Origin: Notolepis coatsorum
Taxonomy: Eukaryota; Chordata; Actinopteri; Aulopiformes; Paralepididae
Direction: 5' to 3'
DNA length: 64,000 nt
Assembly (NCBI GenBank): GCA_963971535.1
Contig: OZ020589.1
Location: forward strand, 79,170,536 to 79,234,535
The position numbers and the translations under genes are program-made. Positions 50,084-61,270 of the stretch are shown here, one piece after another (the first letter of the stretch is position 1; each line of letters opens with the position of its first letter). A model generated the notes under the pieces. That model had not been told where the DNA came from. It saw only the letters and a program-made list of their open reading frames with translations, and did not search any database.

Positions 50084-50480
50084 CAAACAGACTAACAACA
50101 CTTACGGCGCTTCCCTCTGACTGTAACTGATGCAGGCAAGAACAAAAACTCCTTGGGCCGCAGCCCTCATGAACACCCCCTCCACAGGTGCCACAGATAA
50201 TTAAATTAACCAAACTAAACACATCAATTAATTAGCAGTTTCATATACACATTAAAATCAGACAACCTCCAACACCAATACCCTCACAACCCAATAAATA
50301 AATATATATACACAACCCAATAAATAGATATATGTACACAACCCAATAAATAAATATATATATGAATGGATATGAATGTATGGTAATATGTATGAATGCA
50401 TGTATGATAAGATTAATGAATATGTATGCATGTTTGATTATACATGAATGTATATGATGAGTTGTGTGTATGTGTGCGTG
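50084..50480. other. No gene; short tandem repeats
   Basis: A 35-bp-type repeat of cacaacccaataaataaata lies at 50280-50360. An ATGAATGTATG-rich stretch and a TGTGCG run lead to the Gypsy LTR. Confidence 0.6.
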
Positions 50481-50485
50481 CGTGC

Positions 50486-51871
50486 TGTTATGGTTTGAAA
50501 CCGACCCCAACAGCACGGCACAGACAGGTAGTTCAGAGTTAGCCAAAAACTAGGGCGTATTTATTTATTAAATAGGAATGAGCAAATAAACAACAAAACA
50601 CAAAGGGAGAATGTTCTGGACAGAGTTGTCCGTGGCTCTGCAGCACGTCTTCTGGGCTGAGAGGCACCGTGGCGTTGCGCCACTGCCTCTGCTGCTCTGC
50701 AGCTACACGTTGATCCACTCGGGAAACAGAGAGAGAGAAAATGTCACTAGACGAGCAAACAGGATTACAAGCAGTCCAGTATTGTCTTAGCTGAGTCTGT
50801 GATAACAACAAGCGGTTCCTCTTCAGTGTTTAACTAGCTGAGTCCGTGATAACAACAAGCGGCTCCTCTTCAGTGTTTAAAGGAAAACTCCAACATTTTG
50901 GGAAATTAGCTTATTTAACATCTTCCCTGGAGTTAGACAAGAAGATACATACCTTTTTTGTCTCTGTGCGTGCATTTTAGCTTTGGGAATAGACGCTCCG
51001 TTAGCATAGCTTAGCTTCATCACTGGAAGTGAGTAGGGGCCGGAGCCTTACAGTGCCTTACAGTGTATTGCAAGGTCTGACATTGACCAAACTTGATATG
51101 CATGACCTTGGTGGGCTCTAGGTCAACTCCTGAAAAGGGGGTCAATGTCAGACTTTGCAATCAAAAGTTAGGGGGCTAATAACCTTTGCCATAATTTCAG
51201 TGTGCCCCCTAACTTTTGATTGCAAGGTCTGACATTGACCCCCTTTTCAGGAGTTGACCTAGAGCCCACCAAGGTCATGCATATCAAGTTTGGTCAATGT
51301 CAGACCTTGCAATACACTGTAAGGCACTGTAAGGCTCCGGCCCCTACTCACTTCCAGTGATGAAGCTAAGCTATGCTAATGGAGCGTCTATTCCCAAAGC
51401 TAAAATGCACGCACAGAGACAAAAAAGGTATGTATCTTCTTGTCTAACTCCAGGGAAGATGTTAAATAAGCTAATTTCCCAAAATGTTGGAGTTCCCCTT
51501 TAACATAACACACAAAAACAGAAAGGTCCCGAGTACCGGAATTTACGAGAAAAACAGTATCCAAAAAAGAACGTTCCAAAAACTCACCAAGGCGCAAATG
51601 CGCAAAGCGGTCTACGAGGCAGGGGTCCAAAGAATGGCAAGCAAGCAACAGCGGCGACTTCCAACAGACGTCCTGAAGAGAAAAAGGCGAGGTACAATAC
51701 GGGGAAAACAAGCAGCAGCCAGTGGAAATCCAAAACGACCCGACAATGAACGTTAGGAAACCCAGAGTATATGAAGACCTCCAGTGAGCTGATTACAACA
51801 CACATCAGGTGCGCGACGGTAATTGGTACCTTGACCTTGAAGCGTGCGGCGGCAACGGGCCAATCCTCACA
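50486..51871 (-). repeat. 3' LTR (763 bp plus 623 bp from an insertion)
   Basis: The ends are TGTGAGGATTGGCC and CCATAACA on the minus strand. Without the MITE and its duplicated TTAA it is 763 bp, the same as the 5' LTR, with only scattered differences. Confidence 0.94.
50881..51499. mobile_element. piggyBac-type MITE made of two long inverted arms, 619 bp
   Basis: TTAA stands on both sides (50877-50880, 51500-51503). The other LTR shows the empty site, with one TTAA. The arms, about 300 bases each (from AGGAAAACTCCAACATTTTG and its partner CAAAATGTTGGAGTTCCCCT), are nearly perfect reverse complements with a short spacer near 51180-51200. No protein is encoded. Confidence 0.9.
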
Positions 51872-52134
51872 GTACCCCCCCCTCCACGGGAGCCACCCGG
51901 CGACCAGCCCGGCCCGGCCTGTCCGGATGGGAACGATGGAAGTCGGTGATTAGGTCGGGATCCATGATGAGCTGGCGGGAGACCCAGCTCCGTTCCTCCG
52001 GACCGTATCCCTCCCAGGCCACCAGGTGGACTGGAACCCCCGTCCCCGCCGTCGGACGTCCATGAGCTGACGGACCTTCCACTGGGGGTGTCCGTCCACC
52101 ATCTCGGGAGGAGGTGGGTCTGGAGCAGGAGGCA
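51872..52134 (-). pseudogene. Gypsy integrase C-terminus and chromodomain, frameshifted
   Basis: In frames different from pol, the minus strand reads [14 protein letters not shown], then [20 protein letters not shown] and [20 protein letters not shown]. The [11 protein letters not shown] block is the chromodomain core typical of chromoviruses, thought to steer integration through histone marks. Two frameshifts, near 52190 and 52050, separate it from pol. The purine tract CCCGTGGAGGGGGGGGTAC at its end precedes the LTR. Confidence 0.87.
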
Positions 52135-55044
52135 TCAGGGGACTGAGAGAGACAGGTTGAACCCGGGACACATGGAAAACGGGGTGAATGCGCAATTGCG
52201 CATGGACGCAGGAAGCTTAAGACTCACCGCCGCGGGACTGAGCACCCTCTGAACCTCAAAAGGGCCGACGAACCGGGGGTTAAGCTTCTTGGCCGAGGAT
52301 CGAAGTGGAAGGTCCTTGGCGGACAACCATACCCTCTGCCCAGGGTGGTACATCGGCGCAGGGATCCGGCGTCGGTCAGCTCCACGACCGGCGCGCTCCG
52401 ATGACCGGAGCAGCGCAGTTCTGGTGATCTCCCAGACCTGCCGACACCGGTCGAGATGGTCCTGCACGGAGGGAACTGCCACCTCTGACTCCTGTGCAGG
52501 GAAAAGAGGGGGTTGGTAGCCCAGGGATACCTCAAATGGCGAGAGGCCGGTGGCGGAACTCACCAGGGAGTTGATGGCGTACTCGACCCAGGGGAGGAAC
52601 CGGCTCCAGGAAGCGGGTCTCTCGGCGGCAACACAACAGAGAGCAAATCCCTTGCAAAAGGCCCGCCATACCTGGGAAGTGAACTGGGGGCCCCGGTCCG
52701 AGACAACGTCCTGGGGAAACCCATGGAGGCGGAACACGTGGCTTGTCAGGAGGTCCGCTGTCTCGGCAGCCGAGGGAAGCTTGGGAAGGGCCACGAGGTG
52801 AACCCCCTTGCTGAACCGATCCACCACAGTTAGTAGGCACGTGTTCCCCTGGGACGAAGGAAGACCCGCGACGAAGTCCAACGCCACATGGGACCAAGGG
52901 CGGCTCGGAATGGGAAGCGGCTGCAATAGCCCGGAGGGTGCCTGGTGGGAGGCCTTGCTGTGGGCGCAGACCGCGCAGGCCAGAACAAATTCCTTGACGT
53001 CGTTCCTCATGGTGGGCCACCAGAATCGACGAGCCAGGAAGGAGAAAGTGCGATGAACGCCGGGGTGGCAGGCGAACCGACTGGTATGGCCCCACTGGAG
53101 AACCCGGGACCGGACTGAGTCGGGGACGAAGAGGCGACGAACAGGTACGTTGCTGGGAGCGGGATGGAAACGTAGGGCACGCCTGACCAATCCCTCAATG
53201 CCCAAGGTGACCACTCCCACCACCCTGGCCTCTGGGAGGATGGGAGTCGGATCCACAGTGGTTGGAGCCCCCTTGGAGTGTAACCGGGACAGGGAGTCGG
53301 CCTTCGTGTTGCAGGACCCAGGGCGAAAGGTCAGCGAGAAGTCGAACCGACTGAGGAAGCTGGCCCACCTTGCCTGCCGGCCGTTGAGACGCTTGGAAGC
53401 ACGGATGTATGTCAAGTTCTTGTGGTCCGTCCAAATGGTGAACGGTTCCTCGGCCCCCTCCAGCCAATGACGCCACTCCTCCAAGGCAGCCACTACCGCC
53501 AGCAGCTCCCGATTGCCAATGTCATAGTTCCTCTCGGCAGGAAGGAAACGACGTGAGTAGAAAGCGCACGGATGGACCTTCTGGTCCATTGCCGACCGCT
53601 GAGACAAGATAGCCCCTAGTCCAGTATCCGAGGCGTCCACCTCCACAATGAACTGTCTCTTGGGGTCTGGGTGGAGCAAGACCGGGGCGGTGGTGAACCT
53701 CTTCTTGAGGGAACGGAACGCAGCGCAAGCCGCTGGAGACCAGTCAAACGGCAGGGCGGGAGAGGTTAGCCTGGTAAGTGGTTCCGCCACCTGGCTGTAG
53801 TTCCGGATGAATCTTCGGTAGAAGTTTGCGAACCCGAGGAAGCTCTGTAGCTCCTTCCGAGAGGTGGGTTCCGGCCACTCCTCCACGGCCCGGATCTTGC
53901 GAGGGTCAGCTCGGGTCAGGCCGCTCTCCACGATGAAGCCCAAGTAATCGACGGAGTCGGAGTGGAAACGGCACTTCTCTGCCTTAACGAAGAGCCGATT
54001 GTGGAGGAGGCGCTCCAGCACACGGCGGACATGCTGAACGTATTCATCGAGGGTCTTGGAGAAGATGAGGATGTCGTCCAGGTATACCACCACAAACTCC
54101 TCCAGCATGTCACGGAGGACGTCGTTCATGAGCGCCTGGAATACCGCCGGAGCGTTGGTGAGGCCGAACGGCATCACCAGGTACTCGTAGTGGCCCCTGG
54201 GGGTCTTGAAGGCGGTCTTCCATTCATCGCCCTCTCGGATACGGACCAGATGGTAGGCACTCCGGAGGTCCAGCTTGGTGAAGACGGTAGCCTGGGTGAG
54301 GGGCTCGAAGGTGGAGTTCATGAGAGGAAGAGGATACCTGTTCTTAATGGTGATCTCGTTGAGTTGGCGATAGTCGATGCAGGGTCGAAGGTCTCCATCC
54401 TTCTTCCCAACAAAAAAGAAACCGGCCGCCACCGGGGAGGAGGAAGGCCGAATGAGGCCTGCTGCCAAGGACTCAGAGATGTATTTATCCATCGCTGCCT
54501 TCTCAGGGACGGTCAGACTGTAGAGGCGGCTGCCGGGAAGGGGGACCCCTGAGCGGAGGTCGATGGCACAGTCGTAAGGCCGGTGAGGCGGAAGGGCCTG
54601 AGCCTGGGACTTGCTGAAAACCTCCTCGAGGTTGTGGTACTCGGGGGGAATAGTCGAGAGGTCCGGGGGCGGCTCACAAAGGGAACTCCGGGGCGAGGGA
54701 CTGGACGCCGCCTGAAGACACTGGGCATGACAGGAGGAGCTCCACCCCCTGATGGTGCTGGAGGACCAGGCGATGTGGGGCTCATGCAGCGCGAGCCAGG
54801 GCCGACCCAGGATTACTGGGATAAGAGGGGATCTGGTAATAAAAAACTGGAGTCTCTCAATGTGGTTACCAGCAATGGTGAGGAGGATAGGACAGGTGCG
54901 TTGAGTGATGTCAGCCAGGCGGTGCTGATCCAGCGCGAAAACCTCCAAGGGCCTCCCGAGGTCCTCAAGTGGAATGTTGGCCTGGGTGGCAAACTCAAAG
55001 TCCAGGAAACTCTCATCAGCACCCGAGTCAATGAGTGCCTCCAC
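52135..55044 (-). pseudogene. Gypsy pol: protease, RT, RNase H, integrase with deleted third catalytic residue
   Basis: This 969-residue frame begins with the protease ([21 protein letters not shown] in place of DTG). RT follows with [35 protein letters not shown] and [13 protein letters not shown]. RNase H has [20 protein letters not shown]. The integrase has a zinc-binding region and core Asp residues in [11 protein letters not shown] and [15 protein letters not shown]. The text then jumps from FCKGFAL to [20 protein letters not shown], so about 35 residues are lost, including the Glu normally in the NGQTERANQ block. Integrase is therefore dead even though the frame stays open. The frame ends near 52135 after a frameshift. 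Confidence 0.94.
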
Positions 55045-55128
55045 CGTCGCCCGTTGGTCCGCCCAGGCTAGGGTGACGCTCGTCAGACGGTTAGGTGGTG
55101 CACGGGTGTGGGAACAGGAAAAAACAGC

Positions 55129-55737
55129 TCACCAGGATCTCCCGGGGTCCCGGCGAGCCTGGTCTTTTGGCCGGGTAGGGCAATTGGAGACACGGTGTCC
55201 ATCCTGGCCGCAGTAGAGGCAAAGGCCGGACCTGAACCTGGCCTCCCGTTCAGCCTGGCTAAGGTGTGTGCGTCCCAGCTGCATGGGTTCCTCCTCGGGC
55301 ACAGACCGGGAGGGGAAGAGACCACCAGTTGCGGAGGGAGCAGGACGGACCGCAGTACCGTCACGAGTGCGGGGGGTCTGGGGAACGTCTGGGGTTCCCA
55401 GTCGGGCTCTCTCACGCCTTCTCTCCCGGAGGCGTCCGTCGATGCGAATTGCGAGGTCGAATAGGCCCTCGAGGGAATCGGGCTCCTCTCTGGTCGCGAG
55501 CTGGTCCCTTACTGCGTCGTTGAACCCCCTCAGGAAGGTGAGACGAAGCGCTTGATCGTTCCAACCGCTCTCGGTTGCGGCCAGTCTGAACTCCAGCGTG
55601 TAGTCGGTGACACTGCCACTGCCCTGCCGGAAGGTGCCCAACCGAGCTCCTGGATCCTGGCCACGAGCTGGGTGGTGGAAAACCCTGCGGAGCTCTGCCA
55701 CGAAGTCTGGGTAGGAAAAACAAAAATCAGCCCTCAT
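55129..55737 (-). pseudogene. Gypsy Gag C-terminal half (capsid and zinc knuckle)
   Basis: FSYPDFVAELRRVFHHPARG, YTLEFRLAATESGWNDQALR and LTFLRGFNDAVRDQLATREE are the retrotrans_gag capsid. CLYCGQDGHRVSNC is the zinc knuckle. The apparent start Met is internal; the real Gag N-terminus is at 58995-59461, across the solo LTR insertion. The coding sequence of the two halves meets at the 5-bp duplication of that insertion. Confidence 0.92.
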
Positions 55738-56759
55738 TGACCAGGAGGCAGTAACCCACTGTGCTGCTCGCCCTGTGAGCAGGTTAGTTGTTACAAAGGA
55801 TCAGATTAAACCGAATATATATATTTATTGATTGATATATATTGCATAGTATTTGTATATCGTTTGATATCCCTTGTATATTCCTTGTACATATACACGG
55901 AATATCCCTTTAGCCTACTACAGACCATAATATTTCATTATCCTATTGGACAGCGGTCCACAGGCGCCAGGGACCAGCCTCCGGAGTCAGGTTCAAAGTC
56001 ACCGTCAAGACATGTCTGTGCATGCCCGGCCTTGCCCAGGGATACGAGACAGAAATGTCGTTGGCACTAGTTTGTTCACCGTGCATATAAATACGGCGCA
56101 GGTGAATACAGAAGCACTTAGTCTTAGTCTTACTTAGTCAGAAGTCAAGAGTTACCCAATAAGTTGAAGCCTCACCCACGATACAACGTGCGGTGAAGTA
56201 TGGCCTGTTTGGCCCCAGAATAGAGCATTGAGACCGCGTGCGAATTAATAACTGAATTGTCAGAGTTTGGCGCTATACCGTCGAGTGCGACATATTTCTA
56301 TTAAGTCAGTAATAGTCTATTTGTGTATAGTGTATCGTGCGGCTAAAGTTCTACAGTGACCAGCATCCCCAACGCTTCCTCGTATTAGCTAGAGTTCTTA
56401 TCCAGGCTGGGCTGCTTTCATGGCGCTTTCACCCGAGGAGACCTAGACGAGAACCGTGTGGACAGGGGAGGAAACTAACTTTTTGGCTTACCAGCCAACT
56501 GGCGGGTATCTGATTTTTTTTACCAGCCAAATAGATTTTTTACCAGACAAAAAAAATCGCTAATTGTGATAATTACTTCTTTGTACGTCTTCGTCTAAAT
56601 TGATTTTCAATCATAGTAAATTAATCACACTGTCTCTACTCTTCAAAATATTACATCATTAAATCACATATTAACATGAAAGAGGGAACTATTCTGGACT
56701 GGGTTGGGCTGAACTGGGCAGTGAAAGATGCTGGGTTGGGCTGGTCTAGGTTATACTGA

Positions 56760-56912
56760 ATGATGAATTGAAAATGAATTGAAAATGGGGGACCCTGATG
56801 TAAACAAGACGAAAGTCTTTCTCTGGTCTGCATCCCCTTAACAATTGCATGTATTGAGCCGTACTGTACTGTACCCATTCTGCAATCTGTTAAATAAAGT
56901 TTTCATTCATCA
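56760..56912 (+). mobile_element. LINE 3' tail copy inside the nested hAT
   Basis: Same repeat as 24545-24685: gaaaatgggggaccctgatg ... ctgttaaataaagttttcat. Confidence 0.9.
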
Positions 56913-57029
56913 CAGCTCAACTACTAGGAATGTGTGTCTGACTCTTAAGTGCAGGAAATATTCATCAGAAAGGGGGGACATGATGGAGGGAATGGAAAGA
57001 GCAGGTTTGACAGGAGCAGGGTTGAAGGG

Positions 57030-57165
57030 ATTGATTGATTGAAACGTTTATTAACAGATTGCAGAATGGGTACAGTACAGTTCAATACATACAATTGTTA
57101 AGGGGATGCAGACCAGAGAAAGACTTTCGTCTTGTTTACATCAGGGTCCCCCATTTTTAATTCAT
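57030..57165 (-). mobile_element. LINE 3' tail copy, inverted
   Basis: Reverse-orientation copy of the same tail: acagattgcagaatgggtac ... catcagggtcccccattttt. Confidence 0.9.
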
Positions 57166-57217
57166 CATAACATATTGGAGTGTGGAGGAAGTGGACAAGG
57201 CATTAAGCAAACAGGAC

Positions 57218-57357
57218 TGAAATGGGGGACCCTGATGTAAACAAGACTAAAGTCCTTATCTGGTCTGCATCCCCTTAACAATTGTGTGTATTGAGCTGTA
57301 CTGTATTGTACCCATTCTGCAATCTGTTAATAAAGTTTTCAATCAATCAATCAATAC
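57218..57357 (+). mobile_element. LINE 3' tail copy
   Basis: Third copy in this hAT element, ending in (TCAA)n. Confidence 0.9.
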
Positions 57358-57719
57358 TGGGTTGGGCAGTGAAAGAACCAAGCATTTCACTGTAATGTAA
57401 TAGCTAAATAAAACAACTTGAACTTGACTTGTTACATTTGCACTCTGGTTGTATGCCAAATGTATTCTGGTTGTACTGTACTTGTGCTGTAAGATGACAA
57501 TACATTGGAACCGAATCGACAACGCTAGGGGTTCAGCAGGTGTGTTCTGAATGCCAAATATGACAACATCACCGTTGTGAAGGGCATATGGGCGAGTGGT
57601 GATATGCTGGGAAACCCGGTAATAATAAAATGTCACTCGGCTGCATTTAAGCAAAGCCGCTCAGTATAGTCGTCCACTATGTTGAATGCGCGTTATGGTA
57701 GCTTGTTACATGCTAGGTA

Positions 57720-57790
57720 GCTAGTCAAGTCAAGTCAAGTCAAGAGTTTTAATTGTCACGGCATACAGGTATACAATGAAATGCGGGTTG
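57720..57790 (-). mobile_element. Another LINE tail, inverted, with (TCAAG)n
   Basis: The minus strand reads catttcattgtatacctgta, then tgccgtgacaattaaaactc and (TTGAC)n, typical of a LINE 3' end of a different family. Confidence 0.65.
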
Positions 57791-58994
57791 ACTTGTCATT
57801 CTCATCCGACTCGAAGGAGACGCGTCGCGTGCTGTTGTTCGCCCCCATGTCAGACCGCACCGATATCCGAAAGCGACGACTCTACATGCAATTATTTTCA
57901 TCCACTCATGTGTTTTTGTAAGTTTGTCTACGTTGTCAAGCCGGCTGCCGGTGGCAGGAGTTAGTAGGTCTGCGCGCAGTGGTATGTCCACTTCCCCTAG
58001 ATGGGCGTCATCTTCTAGAAAACGAGTGTTCATTGGAGGAGCTTAGAGCGCATCTGTACAACGATGATGTTCATTGGTTATGGTCTGATTATTATGTGGC
58101 GCAAATGGGAGGAATCAAGGGGGGAGTCAGAGTTCGGTTTGTGTCAGTGAGCGAATCAGCAGATTGCAGAATGATTTTTTTGTTTTGTTTTGTAATTACT
58201 AGTACTCGCCAGACTGGCGAGTGCTCTTCATGAATTACTCGCCAAACGTAAAAAATACTCGCAATTGGCGAGTAAAGTGGCCTAATTTCCTCCCCTGCGT
58301 GTGGACATGTACACTGGATTAATCTACCCGACGACTACATAGCCCTTTGCGGCTGGAATATATTTGCTTTGGTCCTGTGATTTATGGAGCGGAGAATCGC
58401 CGACGCCTGCACGTGTTGGATTTACCCCGCGAGGAGCCAAGTCGAGTCGGCGCCTCAGAGAGCCTGAGGCCGGCTAGCTTTCTTCACTGTGGAGCTACAG
58501 TCTACGGAGAACAGCTGTATTCGTCTGTGGATCAAGAGGCTATTGCACCGTCTCCTGTACTTGGAGTCTCCTTAGTCATCGTTGGCCAGACTCTCTACTA
58601 CCGACAGATCTTCTACCCCTGCTGGCTTACAACCAGGGGGACCCTTCCAGTATCTCCCGCTATATTACTAGTGTACCATAGATATAATTCCCTAAGATTC
58701 AGGTTGTATAATTACCTCCTGCGTAACCAGAGAATGGACATTCATTGTTGATTTGCCTACGCACATTCCTTTGCCTTACAAGTGCACTCAAAGTATAATA
58801 GAGAAGTATTATGTACCTTTTGCTGCAATAAATACTTAAAGACAACTTTGTGTAGAACCGGTTCATTGTGGGAAGTGTTCATTATATTTATATATCATGT
58901 ACTGTATGGCCAGTAATTAAAGTACATAAAGCGGTAGTGGTTTAATGATACCATACTTATCAATACAGTCAGGGAATTGTACCCCTCAGTTACA

Positions 58995-59461
58995 TTAGTC
59001 ATGTAAGCTACTCGGGCTCCCTCTGATGTAAATCGGCTGGGTTGATGAAGGAAAACCAACTCACATTGCATGATGAATGTGGCACAATCCTCGAAGTTAC
59101 CGTTGAACAAACGTGGTTCGGAGAGACGGGGCTCCCGAGGTGCGAGGTCGGGAGGTGCGGGGTCTGCCGCGGCTGCGGGTGGTGATCTGGCTGAGACTCC
59201 TGGAACAGGTGGGGTTACAAGCAGGGTGTTAAATGCTGCACTGAGCGTCTGTAGCTGGTGCAGAATATCAGCCTGCTGATTACCCTGAGCTGTCTGCTGG
59301 GTGGCCAGAGAGCTAAGAGACTCCTGAATAGGCTGGACCTGGGCCCAGAGGTCCTGCACAGCAGCCGCAGCCACATCTAACTGTAGGCTGTGGTCGTTGG
59401 TCAACTCGATCTGGACCGCCAACGCTGCCCTAACTCTGTCTGTGTCGGCTGGGATCGTCAT
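58995..59461 (-). pseudogene. Gypsy Gag N-terminal half
   Basis: It starts at the ATG complementary to 59459-59461, only 13 bases after the LTR: MTIPADTDRVRAALAVQIEL, then a Gln-rich helical stretch (LATQQTAQGNQQADILHQLQ) and LFNGNFEDCATFIMQCELVF of the capsid start. The natural frame breaks at 58995, where the solo LTR enters; the open frame continues about 26 residues into it. Confidence 0.92.
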
Positions 59462-59462
59462 G

Positions 59463-59474
59463 GTCGGGTCGTAA
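59463..59474 (-). promoter_or_regulatory. Candidate self-priming primer site (Tf1-like)
   Basis: The 13 bases between LTR and Gag ATG (TTACGACCCGACC) do not begin with TGG and leave no room for a tRNA primer site. ACGACCCGAC is the exact complement of GTCGGGTCGT in the LTR (60101-60110 on plus), located about 25-30 bases after a TATA-like box at 60132-60139, i.e. at the expected RNA 5' end. Confidence 0.7.
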
Positions 59475-60237
59475 TGTTATGGTTTGAAACCGACCCCAAC
59501 AGCACGGCACAGACAGGTAGTTCAGAGTTAGCCAAAAACTAGGGCATATTTATTTATAAAATAGGAATGAGCAAATAAACAACAAAACACAAAGGGAGTA
59601 TGTTCTGGACAGAGTTGTCCGCGGCTCTGCAGCACGTCTTCTGGGCTGAGAGGCACCGTGGCGTTGCGCCACTGCCTCTGCTGCTCTGTAGCTACACGTC
59701 GATCCACTCGGGAAACAGAGAGAGAGAAAATGTCACTAGACGAGCAAACGGGATTACAAGCAGTCCAGTATTGTCTTAGCTGAGTCCGTGATAACAACAA
59801 GCGGTTCCTCTTCAGTGTTTAACTAGCTGAGTCTGTGATAACAACAAGCGGCTCCTCTTCAGTGTTTAACATAACACACAAAAACAGAAAGGTCCCGAGT
59901 CCCGGAATTTACGAGAAAAACAGTATCCAAAAAAGAACGTTCCAAAAACTCACCAAGGCGCAAATGCGCAAAGCGGTCTACGAGGCAGGGGTCCAAAGAA
60001 TGGCAAGCAAGCAACAGCAGCGACTTCCAACAGACGTCCTGAAGAGAAAAAGGCGAGGTACAACACGGGGAAAACAAGCAGCAGCCAGTGGAAATCCAAA
60101 ACGACCCGACAATGAACGTTAGGAAACCCAGAGTATATGAAGACCTCCAGTGAGCTGATTACAACACACATCAGGTGCGCAACGGTAATTGGTACCTTGA
60201 CCTTGAAGCGTGCGGCGGCAATGGGCCAATCCTCACA
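59475..60237 (-). repeat. 5' LTR, 763 bp
   Basis: This is the uninterrupted LTR, TGTGAGG ... CCATAACA on the minus strand, and it shows the empty TTAA site of the MITE in the other LTR. Confidence 0.95.
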
Positions 60238-60242
60238 CGTGC

Positions 60243-60630
60243 TGCCTCGGAGTCAGTGACAGACCCACTCTGTCACAATCATTAACAAATGTATAATAGT
60301 TTGTCTATTATTTGTGGACTTTTATGAATACACACGAAGCAATTACCAGACTTGTCTTTTCATGTTTCATGTTTCATAAAACATCTATAAATCATTTGCA
60401 GGTGCTATTGTGTTCCCTAATCTAAAGTGAAGACTATTCATCATTAACAAATGTCTAATAGTTTGTTAATTATTTGTTGACTTCACCGGTCATCACCGGT
60501 TACAAATGTTGTAGACAGCTTCCGGATCCACCCTTCTGTCATCAAACAGTGACATAATTAGGACTATAGATAAATGCAATTTTATTAACATATAAAATGC
60601 ATAACATGTAACCTGGGGGACACTAGGACC
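60243..60630. other. No recognised feature
   Basis: A short direct repeat (atcattaacaaatgt plus taatagtttgt) occurs near 60277 and 60442. Nothing else is seen. Confidence 0.4.
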
Positions 60631-60633
60631 CAG

Positions 60634-61270
60634 GGCCCCCATTTATCAACAATGCGTAGAAAGTGTTCTATTTCCGTTACTACGCACGGAATTTAGAATG
60701 TGTGTACGCACAGAAAAATCGGGATTTATCACAGGTGCGTACACAGGTCCTACGCACACCTGCAAGTACTCCGTGTTGATAAATGCCACTTGTTCTACGC
60801 TCCGCGCTCGTGCACGATTTTAAGTATTTGCATATAGAACCGCCCGTAATTAACCATATACGGTAATGAAACACCCCCATGAAATGTGGAAAAATTTACT
60901 AAACCGAGCGAATGCGTGTTATGGGAGAAATACGCGACAGGCTGACAGACGTGTACACGGTGATGTCGGATATGATATCTATTAACATCCTAAAGACCAT
61001 TGCTGCCTGGGCAGCGCAAACACTAATAAAGATTGTTAACCACTGTTTGCCGTTGGTGTCATTAATAACGATGCTGGAATATGACTGCCTTTTTTTGTTT
61101 CGTTCGATTAATACCCAGGGATTAAAGTTCTCCGTCAATTTGATTCCAAATCGCGACGGATTTTCCATAAATTTTCGACCTGCATGGTTTAATATGATTT
61201 GTAGAGGCATACAATCTATTTTGATGTCAGTAGGTAGCCTATATAAATTATATATAATAGCATAGCAACA
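60634..61270. mobile_element. PIF/Harbinger-like element copy, opposite orientation to 29.4-36.95 kb
   Basis: It starts GGCCCCCATTTATCAACAAT after a CAG triplet. 60634-60980 is the reverse complement of 36950-36616, and 60985-61265 that of 35478-35205. It lacks the 1.1 kb insert of the other copy. The right end is not found, so this copy is incomplete. Confidence 0.82.

Larger units (their letters stand above)
56463..58297. mobile_element. hAT-type element, 1835 bp, nested in the solo LTR
   Basis: The ends CAGGGGAGGAAACTAAC and GCCTAATTTCCTCCCCTG are inverted. They are flanked by the 8-bp duplication CGTGTGGA (56455-56462 and 58298-58305). Subterminal repeats are ACCAGCCAA-like on the left and CTCGCCA-like on the right, related in style to the MITE at 16572-17163. 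Only LINE tails and no transposase are seen inside. Confidence 0.92.
55789..58994 (+). mobile_element. Solo LTR (about 1.36 kb without nested hAT) in Gypsy gag
   Basis: The insert begins TGTTACAAAGG and ends CTCAGTTACA, flanked by the 5-bp duplication TTAGT (55784-55788 and 58995-58999). On the plus strand CATATAAATACGGC near 56083 could be its promoter and GCAATAAATAC near 58824 its poly(A) signal. No internal coding sequence is present, which fits a solo LTR left by recombination. The parent family is not identified. Confidence 0.85.
50486..60237 (-). mobile_element. Ty3/Gypsy chromovirus-type element with nested insertions, 9.75 kb
   Basis: LTRs at 50486-51871 and 59475-60237 bound the element on the minus strand. 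The 5-bp duplication CGTGC (50481-50485 and 60238-60242) marks a clean insertion. The order on the minus strand is 5' LTR, self-priming-type leader, gag, pol, chromodomain, 3' LTR. Three later insertions split it: a piggyBac-type MITE in the 3' LTR, a solo LTR in gag, and an hAT element in that solo LTR. Coding regions carry frameshifts and a deletion, so it is inactive. Confidence 0.96.

Noticed and set aside
51484..51756. Basic 90-codon frame, repeated at 59835-60122
   Set aside because: It lies in both copies of the Gypsy LTR, antisense to the element, with no domain; the MITE insertion changes its start in one copy.
60912..61265. 117-codon plus-strand frame and its antisense partner
   Set aside because: It falls in a non-coding Harbinger copy and the relative at 35.2-36.9 kb does not preserve it.
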